Positions 11,336-24,276 of a stretch of DNA of 64,000 nucleotides are shown here, piece by piece. The translations under genes were made by a program, and so were the position numbers. The first letter of the stretch is position 1, and the number at the start of each line of letters is the position of its first letter. Origin of the DNA: Micropterus salmoides (Eukaryota > Chordata > Actinopteri > Centrarchiformes > Centrarchidae); NCBI RefSeq assembly GCF_014851395.1, contig NW_024043372.1, positions 8,755,490 through 8,819,489 of the forward strand, read 5' to 3'. The notes beneath the pieces were generated by a model. It had not been told where the DNA came from. It searched no databases and saw only the letters and a program-made list of their open reading frames with translations.

Positions 11336-14300
11336 GTGGGTGTGGGTCTGGGTGTACACATGTGTACAGGATGTTCTAGACCAAGGTCATAGTGACAAGA
11401 GTGTGTGTGTGTGTGTGTTTGTTTGCGCGTGTGTGTCTGTGCGCGCGTGTGTGTGTGTGTGAGTGTGTGTGTTTACATGCTATCATGTTCTAACAGAGTG
11501 TACTATCTGGGGAGCTGGTGTTATATTGCATTCAGGTGTGGGTGTGTATTAAAGTCGGGGTAGGTAATGTTGGAGAGACAGGTAGATTTTAATAGCACCC
11601 AAATGAAAAAAATCCCACCCCCCCACCTCAAGAATCCCTCCAAAGCCACTTCCCCAAAACACATTTTTAGACAAGGGCAGAGTGTGTGCTGGTAGACGTG
11701 CAGGTAGGCCAGCCTGTCATTTCAAGCGACAATAGCCACAGAAACCAGATTCTTTTCATTTTTGTGTCATGATAATTTCAACAAATATAAAAAAATCCTC
11801 CTACCCCATCTTTAAATAAAGTTTGCGAGTTGCAGCAATCCATCTTGACATCTCTCTGTATCAAAATCAGGACACGTCATGTTGACCATTTGGAAAATAT
11901 TCACAACCATATCTCACATGACTTTTATATGCAGCTGTGCAATCCCAATATTGTGACTAATGATGACAAAGGGCTTGTACAGACAATTTATAACAGCAAC
12001 GTCAAACTAAAATCAGTTCATGTTTTTTGCCATTTACAATGGAGTCGCTTATGGAACCAGTCTAATTCTGCTCTGTTGAAATAAGATACAGCTTTTGTCT
12101 TCATGTCCATTTTGCCAGGAAAGAAAACTGAGTCAACAATAGGTCACTACAAGTAGTCAATATTTACCAACCACACTGTGTTTGATAAGGACATGCAAAA
12201 AAAATAAACCCTTAATTTACCGAGTAAGATGTGAAAATATTAAGGCATTACACGCTGTCCCTGCCTCTCTGTGATGCCTGACCTCACTCTCGCTCTTCTC
12301 TGACTTGACGCTTCTCCCCATCTGTAAATCACCTCGCTATTGTATTCCCTGTCATCAAACTGGCCTCTATCAGTATCTGCTCACTCCCGGACCGGCCGCA
12401 TTCACTGTGAGAATGCCAGGCCCAGTTCCGCTGCCCGCTTACCCAGCTCCGATTCTGGCGCCCATTCTGGCGACGCTCCCTGCTGTGTCCCAGGCCTGAA
12501 AGCGTTCTCCTCCCAGAAGTCCAAAGCTCATGTGCTAAAGGTGTAAACACAAGTGTCAGAGGATTTAAATAACGCTTGTGCAAGCTGTGCATCAAAAACT
12601 AATGACTGCATATGCGACATGAATATAACTGATGGTTGAAGGTAAGTAACTGAAAAAAAAGTAATACAGTGTATTGTAAAAAAACAAGTTTTGTGATGCA
12701 AGAGCCTGAAATATATGAAATATGCTCTGCAAACCTCAATCTGTTACTCAACTTCAGTACATTGAGTCTTTTTCCAACCGCAACCTGAAAATGAGTTTGT
12801 TGCATTGCAAAGCTGGCAGCAGAGAGCTGCTGTTAATGCTTTCTTAAGTATGTTTTCTGTGGGTTACTTTATTTGTCCAAGGATGCAGACTGGAGTCTCT
12901 GCTGCTTCTTTGCAGCTGGTTGGTTGATGCTGAGGGAGGAGAGACCAAATTATCTGGTATGATCAGGGATTTGAACCCGCAGCTCGACTGCTGCTGGAAA
13001 CACGCCTGGCATCCTCTGGTGCCATCGAAACAGTCCAAGCCACAGGCCGTGGTGTCCTATAAAATCAATGTCCTGACAGTAGATGATTTTCTTTCTTTTC
13101 TTTTTTTGTGTTAAATTTGGAATTCATTCCAAAACCATAAAAATTGCTGCAGGCACTTAGTTTAGTTTATCACTCCCTAGAAAAATTGTTTTTTTCTAAT
13201 GTGCGTGTTAAGACCCGTCTACACTGTGCACATTTTGGGCTATCCCAGATGAAAGTTGGCAGATGTGAAAGAAATGTGGTGAAATCTAAGTCTATCAATA
13301 ATCCATCATTTTCTTAAAACCCATCTGACAGAATTAACATTATATTCCCTTTTCTCCTGTGTCCTTCAGTGGCATTTCAACCATCGCAAAATTACAGGAA
13401 GTCTGTAAAAGACATGGACATCTCACAAGACTAACCCAAAGAGAATACCTGTACCTGATTTTACAACATCCCATTTGATAAGCTTTTACAGGGTTTTGCT
13501 CTCCTGATGGTTTTAATTTGGCTTCTCAGATAGTCTATCAGATCAGTAAAAACATTTTCAACTTTGCACAAGAAGAATAACATTTCACACTTCATTAAAA
13601 CAAAAGTTGGGCAGCAGACCAGCTAATTCAGATGATTTAGATGTCCAGTCCAGAGCTTTAGAGATCAAAGACTCATCTACAAAACAATCAATGAGAACCT
13701 GGCTGGAAATTATGCCGAATCATTGAGTGACATGACCCTGTAAGTGCCGTTTAAAGAAAAAATCAGTTTCAGCTGTATGGCCAAGGATTGCTTTATATTT
13801 TGCAGTATTTAGAAACTGTTACAGAGGCACAGGTGATGACCTGAGCTGATGACGTGTCTCTGCTTGCATAATTTCTGCATTGTAGCGCTACAATTCACTG
13901 AACGTTCATGGCACAATCTGTCAGGCCTCAAAACTGATAACACACAGTCTGACACAGTTTGAGACCAAGACTTTGTTTGTCTGTGTGACACTGTGTGACA
14001 TGAAATGAACCAGTAAGATCGCCGTTGTCAAAAAGTGTGTGATTGCTCTCGGCGTGTTGATCAGGAGGAGTGAGGGGAAAGAATATAATTTCTGTTGTAA
14101 TCAGATGTCTATCAAATGTTATTCTAATGAAATTTAATTGAAAGTAATATACAAGTTAAAAATGTAATATTCAAAAGCAATGTTTATATTTGGGGGCCAA
14201 ACCTGAGTCAGGATCAGACATGTGTGCAACATATTGTTGAGAAATCCTGCTCTTTGTGTGTGTGAGAGTGAGAGACAGATTCAGTGAAAAGACATTCCTC

Positions 14301-14635
14301 AGTGTCACTGCTGATTAATGATCATTGCTGCCCCCAGCACACCTCTGTCCCCGCAGAGATGTTTTGGCCTCTGTAGGTATTCTGCACTGATCTCAGATTT
14401 AACAGCAAACTGTTGAGAAAGAGGATTTCTTAAGGGCGCATAACAACTAACTCATAACAATGTCATAAAAAAGTGTGTTTAGTGAAAACTCTATCCTGAG
14501 CCTGGAGGAGCAGTTTCATCATATCATATGAACATTTCTGAGCGAGGATGATTGAGGTGCAGCTGAAAAGATTTTAGAAACTGGAATAAATATACTTTAA
14601 AAGTGAGCTATTGAATATAGACTGAATGTAATAAT
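10771..14635. other. No recognisable gene; GT-rich microsatellite at 11,302-11,475
   Basis: GT runs occur at 11,302-11,333 and, interrupted, at 11,401-11,475. A GC-richer patch near 12,300-12,500 has open frames on both strands (64-88 codons), but neither product shows a known domain. The 125-codon minus frame at 10,681-11,058 overlaps the repeat above and is not considered coding. Confidence 0.5.
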
Positions 14636-14715
14636 TACAAGAACAATCTTTATTTATACAGCACTTTTCAAAACCATGTTACAAAGTGCTTTCACAAGAG
14701 TAAAGACAATAAAAC
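14636..14715. repeat. Interspersed repeat fragment ('CTTTATTTATACAGCACTTTT' type)
   Basis: The blocks CTTTATTTATACAGCACTTT, TTACAAAGTGCTTT and AGTAAAGACAATAAAACA match, block for block, a second copy at about 19,860-19,945. They are remnants of the same dispersed fish repeat, probably a retroelement tail. Confidence 0.6.
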
Positions 14716-16846
14716 ACATCAAACAAATTAGATACACAGTAAAAGCAGGAAGAAACTAGAAATTAAAATACAGTTAGATACAAATATGTAGCTTAGTCTT
14801 AACATGTTTCAGTTACTATGTTTAAAGCTATTACACGTTGAAACATGGTCATTAAATGCTGCTGAGCTAGATTTTTAAATGTAAAATAGACGTCATTCTA
14901 TTTACTGGGTCGGACAAACTACATCTTATCTGTTAGATTTATATATTCATCTTTAGTTGTTGCCACCTGGGTTTTGTCCCCATCAAGTTACGACTGAATA
15001 TATTTAAACATTTAATGTAACATGACTTTATCATCTATCATGTAAATTAAAGTCTGGTAAATGATAAATGGGTGGACTTTGCTGAATTACATGAAGTAGT
15101 GTTAACTTATTGACTCTTTTCTTCACTTTCACTGCTGCTGTTGTGTTTTTGGAAGATAGTGTTCTGCATTGGTATGCTATGCTTTATTATGTCTAGCCAA
15201 ATTAAACGGAGGCTTTGCTCTTTATTCACCTGCTAGCTTGGTGAATTATTGTTTGGAGCTCCATTGATGATGAGTTGACTGAACTAACCCTGATCAGCTG
15301 GGTTACTCAACTCAGAGTCCGTAATCTGAGGTTGTTAAACCTGTTCTCTGGAACAGGCTTCAGGTGAAAACTGTTCACATCAATCAATAATTATTTATTA
15401 CTATACACAGTGTTCAGCCATCATAGTCCACAAGATAAGATTTTTCTTGAAAAAACTGGTGATGCAGTCATGTGAGTCACATTCAGTTCTGAATTTGTGC
15501 TAAAAGTAGCAGCGAGTGCCTTTTTATTTGCCTTTGAGTCTTGCCTCTCAGGCATCACACCAGCTGTCCTACTTTATTGGTACAGGTTGTTGGGGCTGTA
15601 TGCATAGAAGGGGGGGGGGGGGGGGGGGGTGTTGTTAAACTGAGTCTTTAAATGTATGCAGCAACATCCTTCTCATTTTTTCATATCTTGTGAAAACAGA
15701 CTTTCTTCTCTCTGTTCATTCTATATTTCCTGTTTCCTGTCAGTTTAGCTCTCCTCTCTCTCTCTTCTGTCTCTCTTAAACATAAAACCTGTTAAACATG
15801 AACTTGACGTCTTTGCTCCTGCACAACTGAAACATAAACATGTTAAAAGTTAAACCACTTGTAACTCTAGTGCTTAAACTCAACCTTTTGCCTTTTTCTC
15901 TAGTCTCATTTCTGAAGTTTGACATTTGACCCTGTGATTATGACCTCATACGAGAAGCTGGAGCTTCCTCTTTGTGTTTTCTACAGAAACATGAACTTCT
16001 ATTGCTTCACTTCGGCTTTGTTCCTTTAAATTTATAGATGTGTATTGTCAGTTCCTTCCTGTTTCATATTCAGATAAGACAAGACACAGTTTTAACATGA
16101 GAACAGCGCACAGGAACTTATTTATAGTAGGGTGGGCTGCACAGGATACATGCATGTGTGTATTTATATTTAGAATAAACAACTGACAGATGTAGTATAG
16201 TCTATGGTTAAATCTGAAAATTGTGTGGAAATAATATTACAGTAGGATAAACAGTACAATACATATGATCAAGGATAGGTAAACCTGTAACAATCTGCTG
16301 CTGACAAACTTAAACATCCCAACATGTATGGGCTGTGGTGCTTTAGGCAACCTTAATGACATTGTGTCATGTTTCAGATACTGTAGATACCAATCATGTT
16401 TCTTCTCAGAATCAGCAGCTGCCAGTACTTTATCTGCACAGAGCATATGTTTTTATCTCACTACCTTGACAGGTCCATTGTGGGTTAGTTGCTGCTCTGT
16501 GTGCACAAGAAGACACAGAGATTCTTTTTCAACAAATTAAGAAAACACTGGATTTACAGGAGAGAAGCTGCAGTATAAAAATCGGACTAAATGTGCATGT
16601 GGATGTACAGATAACGTACAGCCTCACTCTCCCTGCTGGACTCTGTCTCACTTTTTTCAATAGAGCCTTTTTTTTGTTGGTTTTGGATTATTTAAAGTAA
16701 AGAAATATGCTTTAAAAATATATTTTCTGCACCATTAATTTGCTGTGGCCAGTAATGTTTAGCAGCTTCTCTATACTTTTAGCTGAGATGAAGGAACGCT
16801 GTCACGTAAGGATCCTGAGGTAAAACAAATATATATATTACATTTA
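14716..16846. other. No recognisable gene; G homopolymer
   Basis: A run of 20 G occurs at 15,610-15,629. No coding frame of note and no nameable repeat. Confidence 0.5.
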
Positions 16847-17028
16847 TTCATTTAGCTGACACTTTTATCCAAATGACTTACAATTACTATACATGTCAGA
16901 GGTCACACACCTCTGGACCAACGAGGGATTAAGTGTCTTGCTCAGGGACACAATGGTGGAGGTGTAACAGTGGGGGGATTGCACCCGAGTCTCTCACACC
17001 AAAGGCATAATCTTATCCATTGCGCCAT
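16847..17028 (-). repeat. tRNA-derived SINE (family A), second copy
   Basis: Same order of blocks as 1,980-2,167: TTTATTCATTTAGCTGACAC, TTAAGTGTCTTGCTCAGGGA, then a reversed B-box region and CTTATCCATTGCGCCATCA at its tRNA-like end. Small insertions distinguish it from the first copy. The tRNA-like end abuts directly on the TA/CA microsatellite. Confidence 0.8.
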
Positions 17029-17141
<113 letters not shown>

Positions 17142-17722
17142 GATCAAAACAAACCATATTTTTCATACACATGAGACTTGACTTAAATTATGAAATAAAT
17201 ACATTTTTATATTTACTTCACCACAACAGCTAAGGATCAAATACAGGACTTCTATTCACCATAAGGTTTGGATTTCTATAGGCTGTGTTTTTGGCACTTG
17301 TAAACAGCGTTGTGTTCAAAATAATATACTTAAATGATCCTCATAGTAGCCTAGAAGTGTAGGTTAAGACAAGAAAGTAAAAAAGTGGTTTTAAATGTTC
17401 AGGTGTCTGCTGTGCACAGCTCACTAAAATAAAACACAAAAGGACAGTAATTAGGAAATTAGAATGGCATCATGTCACATGTCAGAGAGCAAATACTTAT
17501 CCACCATGCATGTCCTCACCATCAGTTTCATCCCTTACCTTAATGGTTTAACTGATGGTTTAACTATTACTAATCTTGTGGAGACATAAATCTGTTTACA
17601 CAGTCACATTGTGGAAACTTGCCGTCCTTATAGGGACAAAACGCAAGTCCCCCTAACATAAATCATTCAATTTTAGAGTGAAGATTTGGTTTAAGGTTAA
17701 GTTGAGGTTATGTTTAGGCAAG

Positions 17723-17767
<45 letters not shown>

Positions 17768-18168
17768 CCAGCTGACTCCAGTGTGACTTGGACTTCACAT
17801 GTCAGTCAGATAGAGTTTTCCTAGAAACCCTGCTGGTCATATTTAACCTGTCCCTTGTGTTACACAAAACACAAACTGAATGATGACATTAACCAGGCTT
17901 ATTAAGAAAAAAAACTACAATATAAAAACACATAAACACACCACATGACTGGAGTGGAAAATTATACATGACAAAAGAGGCGACAGTGTGAGAATAAAAA
18001 GTACATGCCTCTCTGTGAATAGTCAACACCTCCAGCTTGAAGCCACATCATCTGTGTGGTTATGAAAGGTGAAAGTGAGTGACAGTGTGTGGACATGAGC
18101 ATGTGAGCTGAGCAACATGTGTCAGTGTGCTACTGAGTACATGTTTGAGGCGGTGTCATTTTACAAGG

Positions 18169-18204
<36 letters not shown>

Positions 18205-19120
18205 TGCTGCTTCCATGTCACGGGGGTTTCAATCTGCTGTATATATATTCATGGTTGTGTGTATAAAAGCATTCATTTGTTTTCAATTTAAGGTCGGGGA
18301 ACAATTCAAGGTTTTAAAAAACAATGTTGAAACAGAAAACAAACAGCGTTCTTTGTTAAAGTTTCAATGTTAAAGATTTGTACAAAAGTTTGACATTTTG
18401 GTTACTTGACTGGAGCAAGTAACTTCCATAGAGTCTGGTTGTCTGGGCCAAAAATGTTGAATGTAAAACAGCTAATTTTGTACAGATTAAACAATCAAGA
18501 TGCCCCATGTTAATTAGTGAGCTTTAGAGGTGCTGGTTGGCAGATTCTGTTTCCATTGGACAGAGGCTAGCAGTTTCCCTCTGTTCCCATATTTTATACT
18601 AAGCTAACTTAGCTGGCTGCCAACTAAAGGCACGAATCTACTCTGAAGCAGACGCGCACAGGGACAGCTGCGGACCCCACATCCGCAGACTACTTCTGTT
18701 TGTACTACTTTCTGGAGTCAGCTTGGCAGACTCGTTCCTCACATGCACAGTATCGGTTGGTAGCGTAGTCATCAGGGCCCTCTGATGACGTTTTTTTCAT
18801 CATGCGGACCATCAAAAAGTATAATCCTTGCTTTAGCATAGACAGACATCTAACTCTTGGCAAGAAAGCAAATAAGCATATTTGTCAAATTGTCAAACGT
18901 TTCCTTTAGATATTTAAATTTTCCAATTTTCACACTTTGCACAACTATCAGCGATGAGATGATATGGTGGCACCTGTGATGTCAGCAGCTGCATCACCAA
19001 CATTTACAAGGTAGATTTTTACAGACAATACAACAGTTTGCAGAGTAAAATTGAGTTTGTAACTCCCTTCTGCTACGTAGCAGACAATATACATTAATAT
19101 AAAAGCAAGTATAAAAAAGG
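17142..19120. other. Non-coding; GT and CA microsatellites and a GGGAC-type repeat
   Basis: A sequence resembling the small 'GGGGAC' element of 29,209-29,377 is at about 17,610-17,720 (contains CTTATAGGGACAAAACGCAA and AAGGTTAAGTTGAGGTTATG). It is followed directly by (GT)n at 17,725-17,766. A (CA)n run lies at 18,169-18,202. No gene is recognised. Confidence 0.55.
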
Positions 19121-19124
19121 GGAA

Positions 19125-19330
19125 AAGGCTGCTCTACCGTCTGGTGGTGCAGCAGCAGAAACTTCCATATTCCTTCCCAGAAGGCAGCAGGGTTTACAGG
19201 CCGTGGCTGCGTGGGTACTGTCCTTTAGTATCCTTCGGGCTCTGTGCTGGCACCTCACCTCCAATATCACTGATGCTCGGGAGATGGGTACCAATGATCT
19301 TCTGTGCTGCGCCAACATTTCAAAATGAAA
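19125..19330 (-). pseudogene. L2/CR1-like LINE relic, C-terminal end
   Basis: On the minus strand the segment encodes, with a frame switch, a block like QKIIGTHLPSISDIG, then RCQHRARRILKDSTH, then SHGL and LLPSGKEYGSF in another frame. In fish L2/CR1-group elements the reverse-transcriptase ORF ends with the same order (IIG..LPS..DI, RC..RA..I.KD..HP.HGLF, LLPSGRRYRS). It is a short 3' fragment without the catalytic domain and is frameshifted, hence non-functional. The 93-codon frame at 19,094-19,375 is a by-product of it. Confidence 0.65.
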
Positions 19331-20990
19331 ATAAACTACACCAAGAAATAACAACATTTTTTTCTTAACTTTCATAAAATGTGATTGTCATGTTGTCATG
19401 AGGTCCTAGGTGTTCAAGACCCCTGAGACACTCAATGACGAGAATATAAGATACTTGTAATGCAGAGCCTTTTGTGTGAGGAAATGTGGTGAAGCGGCTA
19501 AACTGTCTGTGAAGACTCTGCTCACACTGGCAAACATCAAGCAAACTCAACAACCTGCATCCTTTCAGCTCTTTTAGCTCACACCAACGGGTAAATTCTC
19601 ACGTCTCCTTCTGTCTCTTTGCTTTGATATCTATACTGAGAATACCCAGCTAACTTCTTCCAAAGAACTTACATTATGTACTTATTATATACTTGTGCTT
19701 TGTCTATCAGCTAATTTCACCTGCTTGTAGATTCTTAAAAGTAGTTATCGATTACTTATTTGGTTTGAAGGCCTTTTAACCTGATTGGCTTTTAGCTTTT
19801 TGTCAGTCATCTACACACACACACACACAAGCAAAACCTCTCACACATAATAATAATAATAATAATCCTTATTTGTAGAGCACTGTAGAACAAGTTACGA
19901 AGTGCTTTAACAAGCGTAAAGAATAATACAAAAAAACAAGATAAGAGCATGAAAACACTGAAAAGACTAAAATACAGATTAATATAAAATTAGTAAAATA
20001 CAATAAAATAAAAGGGATAAAAGGGATAAAATAAAGTCAAAGAATCTAAAGCATCTCAACCCCTCACGTTTATACTTGCAGGTGAAACTCAATAAGCATT
20101 TTTTCCTGGCAAAATGAACACACACATACACGAACACACATCAGGGAGGCAGTTCCAGAGAATGCCAGGAGCATTTGTGAATGAATGACTTTCTGTCTCC
20201 TTCCTACCCCCTACCCCCCCTTGCTCAGTGGAAAGTATTTTTGGCACGACTCCAGAAACTTTTCAGTGGCGGGAAAATATAAATACACTGTTAAAAGTGA
20301 CGAGTGTGCGATGTAATTTTGAATTGTACACACTGTATTGTGTGTCCTGTATGTGTGTTAGAAACTTCCCAGCATGCACTGGGGTGGTAAGGATCACAAA
20401 GTCCCTGTTGGAGTTCAGATGGAAAAGACTAGTAGGAATTGAACTCACAAGCTTTTTGTTGAAGCTAAAACCAAAGCTGAACTAAAGCTAAAAGCCAATA
20501 AATTTAAAAGGCCTTCAAATCACATAAATAATCAACAATTCCTTTAAGGATCTTAAAGCAGGTGAAGACAGCTGATGGATCAACATGCAAGTTCAAAGGT
20601 CACAGGTTCCTCCAAAGCTCAGTTTTCACTCCCTTTATTGACAACGTCATTGTCTTAACTAGTCATTTCAAATGCTACTGTTATTTTCAGAATAAGTTAA
20701 GCAACTATAATGCCATTATTTGGAATGTCAGTAGTACTATACATGCTTTAAGACCTCTCTGTAATTATTTTATTTTATTTTATTGCAATATTCTATGATA
20801 TTACTGAAGCAAGAAACTAATTTCTACATATTACAGTACAAGTAAATGCAACAATTAATCACTTGTGATCATTGTTGAATTAAAGTAAATGTATAAATGT
20901 AAGTTGTAGCTTGACATAGAAGTATCTGACCATAGTAATTTTTTGCAGTGTGTGTGACCACCCACACACTATCTCTCTTTCTTTCTCTCT
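19331..20990. other. No recognisable gene; dispersed-repeat fragment at 19,850-19,945
   Basis: A (TAA)n run precedes the second copy of the CTTATTTGTAGAGCACT-type repeat at 19,860-19,945. The rest shows no recognisable coding frame. Confidence 0.5.
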
Positions 20991-20999
20991 CACCCAGCT

Positions 21000-21260
21000 T
21001 CCGTGTTTCCCTACTGCTTGCTCGGCCACTCCCTCCTCGGCTCCTGATTGGCTGCTGAAGTTTGGCGGGCTTTGCTCCTCCTCGTGACTACAACTGCTGC
21101 TGCTGCTGCTGCAGTCAGCGAGGCAACACGCGGGAACAAAAGTTCAAGCAGGGTGGTTTCCCCGACAACACATCCCCGAGCACAACCTGCTCTGTAAACA
21201 CGCCGCCCACTCGAGACCAAGAGGCTAAAACAAGCAGATGGACAAGTTCTGTTTGAGTCC
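21000..21260. promoter_or_regulatory. GC-rich promoter-like patch with inverted CCAAT and E2F-type sites
   Basis: In an AT-rich neighbourhood this patch is GC-rich with several CpGs. It contains CTGATTGGCTG (inverted CCAAT box) about 10 bases from TTTGGCGGGC, which fits the E2F consensus TTTSGCGC loosely and TTTGGCGGG well, and then a (CTG)7 run. No first exon with a convincing start codon and splice donor could be read on either strand. A promoter is an inference from composition and site spacing. Confidence 0.35.
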
Positions 21261-21525
21261 ACAAAACAGATCAACCAGGAGTCTGAAAAGTTGAGTGAAC
21301 AGGTGTCTTCTCAAAACATCACTCTGTATATTTCACACATACCACTATTTCACCCTGTCTGTTCATCCATGATAGATTGTTTATCAAAGCGTCAGAGTCC
21401 TGAAAATCTGTGTTTGTGGAGATTATGGCAGTGTGACTTGCTTCATTTCAGGATACTGAAGATGTGTGTGAGGCAGGAAGACTGACAAGATTTTCAAAAA
21501 GGAGGTTAAGGAGCTAAGTCATTTA

Positions 21526-21738
21526 GTGTTTCGTTGTGCTGCAGTATGTAGGAGATGTAGGAAGGACAACTGCAATGTGGAGGAGTGCAAAGAAGAGAAA
21601 AAGCACACTTGGTCAGCACAATGTCCAAAAAGAATAAAGGAAGTGAGAATGAATAGGATCAGAGCAGAAAAAACATTGTCATACACTAAAGTAGCTTTAG
21701 AGTTTGACAATGGGGAGAATGTGGAGAAACTGTGGTAG
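21526..21738 (+). pseudogene. Possible LINE ORF1 zinc-knuckle fragment
   Basis: A 70-codon frame contains CRRCRKDNC, then VEECKEEKKHTWSAQCPKR, then KEVRMNRIRAEKTLSYTKVA. The spacing of cysteines and histidine before a CPKR..KE....IR.EK.LSY motif resembles the gag-like ORF1 end of I/Nimb-type fish LINEs, in which zinc knuckles are followed by a basic segment ending in SYAEA. No upstream knuckles in frame and no downstream ORF2 can be read. The assignment is tentative. A CAACAGAAGAAGAAATAGAAG stretch near 22,357 fits debris of the same class. Confidence 0.35.
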
Positions 21739-21759
21739 TACAAAAGGAACAGGAGCAGA

Positions 21760-24010
21760 AAAAGTAAATCTACATGGACAAGAAAAGATTATGGGTTATA
21801 AATTGTGCTGTTGAAGTGAGAAAGGATATGGTGCTGGACACGATGTGAGGAAGACCTAGATGTTACACAAATTATGACAATTCAGTCTAATTGATAAAAT
21901 GTCATATACAATTCATACTGTTAGTTATCCTGCTTTTTATTTAAGCCTTGCTATCATTTAATAGTTTAACTATTACTCTAGGTCCTGTCATATCACTTCT
22001 GACGCTATTTTAATTTATGATGCTGCAAGTATGTAGACTCAGATACAGGTTGCACAACGCACTTTATAATGCCCCAGGCACACCATGTTTACTCCACCTT
22101 ACGTAAATAGATCAGGTTTCCTTTTTTTGTGTAGTCTAGTGGAGTTGCTGTGTTATGTTGTATCATGTCTTGTCTTGTAAGTTGTTTATTGAGAACTTGT
22201 TTTTAGCAAGAGAAACGGTATATTGTTTGTTTACTCGTATGTGGATGAATGACAATAAACAAACTTGAACAATGTTGTGAATGGGATCACTTTGGCTGGA
22301 TTGTAAATAGTTCACACTGTTAAGCTATTACAATCCCCCAGTTGGTGGTAATGCAACAAAAACTCAACAGAAGAAGAAATAGAAGATGTTGTTTGTTTGT
22401 GATCTGCACTGGAAGCTATCTGATTCTCGTGGAACCAAGTAGTAAGCAACTCTGTTTTTCTGTGGGAATCATAATGTGTGAGTAGCTCTCGTCTAGTTGT
22501 CGCTTACATTGCATCAGATGACGTTAGCATAAAGTTGAACCTTTCTCAGCTTTCCCTATAGACTTTTAAAATGTCTGTAGCTCATTGAACAGCACCAGGC
22601 CCATTCACAATGAATAGCAGCCTGGTCTATGCTAACATTCCCACAGTGACAGTGCTAACATGGGTAAAAGTTGAAGTTAAAAGTTTTTTTTTGTTTGTTT
22701 TCGGGATTCGGTGTCACTAAAATAACTGCACACCCAAAGTTATCTGGTTACATTTCAAATCATGCTTATAGCAAATAGCAATAAAAAGTGCTTATTTGAC
22801 CACAACTCCAACAAAAGTGGAACTGAGATTTCTAATTTTAAAATATTAGTCTGTGAAATTTGACCTATGGCTTGTGAAGCCGCAGCATCACGATATGGGC
22901 AGTTTATTTTAGAAGTAGGTCAGTTTTGTTGTCAGTTAAGATGTCTTCTGTGTTACCTTTACTTGGTAACAAGGCACATTTATAAATATCTTGACCTTGT
23001 TAAACCAGATATCAGATGTTGTTTGTGTCAAATATCACATGCCTCCAAAGGCAAAATGTTTTGAGAGGGACAGGTTTGCTCATTCTTATATATTATTATT
23101 ATTTGATAGGAGATGCTTTTCACTCACAAATTAAAATGCAGATTAATAATAGCAGCGATCCTTTTATTGCTGATGAGCTGTATTGGGAGCTTCGTTAATC
23201 AGAAGTTTTATCTTACTGGTTGAGTTATCAGGGACATTTTGAAATGGGGCCTGGCTTAGTAGTTGCTGCAGCATTGAATTCCTCTAGTCTGTTGGTTTTA
23301 TTTAACCAGATTTTATATTGAAAAAGGCAGCTGGTCATCCAGTCCATTCTGCTCAAATCAGCAGCTGGGCTGGATGAGCAGACTTTTATTCACTCTGTAG
23401 CCCCAAAAGAGAGAGAAAAAAGAAAAGGAATAGCGTCAGATCAGTGAGAGCAAACAGAGTGAGGTGAAACTTGGAAAAAACTTTGGAACAGAATGACGTG
23501 TATTTACTGGACGGATAAGAGGTTTTGTTTTCGGTCAACGGATCAGAGCGGACTCTATGATGAGAGACAGAGAGCATAAATACAAAGAGAGAGAGAGGAG
23601 ACGGTTTGTTTGGAGTTCACTCCAAACTGACCTACCGAGGACATCTAGTGGTAGAAAGGTATTCTGAGAGTCTCTTACTATACTTTTCTTTCCAGTTGTT
23701 TAACTGATGGCTTTAAAAAATTAATTTTGTGTATAGTGTGTGTCTGTATGAAGTGTATGCATGTAGAGATATTTGGTAATTAGTACTACTTATTACTGCC
23801 TGACTTTATGATTGTGCTACAGAGGGCATGAGTAGGGAGTCCTAATTTCCTCGTGACTGCACATCATGCAGAGCCTCTTGTACAGTAATGTGATGGTGTT
23901 TCTATAATAAACAACACAATTGACTGAAGTGACACAATGAAAGACACACAGAGGATAACATGGGTATACAAGTACAAAGACACAAAATGCATTCAGAAAT
24001 AAAAATACAA
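21760..24010. other. No recognisable gene
   Basis: Contains retroelement-like debris near 22,050-22,380 (ATGACAATAAACAAACTTGAA and an AAGAAGAAATAGAAG tail). Otherwise unassigned; none of the short frames is supported. Confidence 0.45.
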
Positions 24011-24011
24011 A

Positions 24012-24012
<1 letters not shown>

Positions 24013-24054
<42 letters not shown>

Positions 24055-24232
24055 ACAGGACTGGGGCCAGCGGTGTGTATCAGAATGTGTTTTGTGTTTG
24101 CAGAGCACTGTCCGCCACGTGGCGCCGCGGCAATGCAAGACAAATGGTTTCCATAGCGAGGGCCAACTCAAAGGATTGGTACGCTCTCCCTGGGAACGAC
24201 TGACCCAGAGGACAGGTTTGGCGGGAAGTGTG

Positions 24233-24274
<42 letters not shown>
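24013..24274. repeat. Two (GT)n microsatellites flanking a 180-bp non-repetitive segment
   Basis: GT runs at 24,013-24,052 and 24,234-24,274 enclose a GC-rich segment containing GTGGCGCCGCGG. The segment has no supported reading frame. Confidence 0.9.
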
Positions 24275-24276
<2 letters not shown>

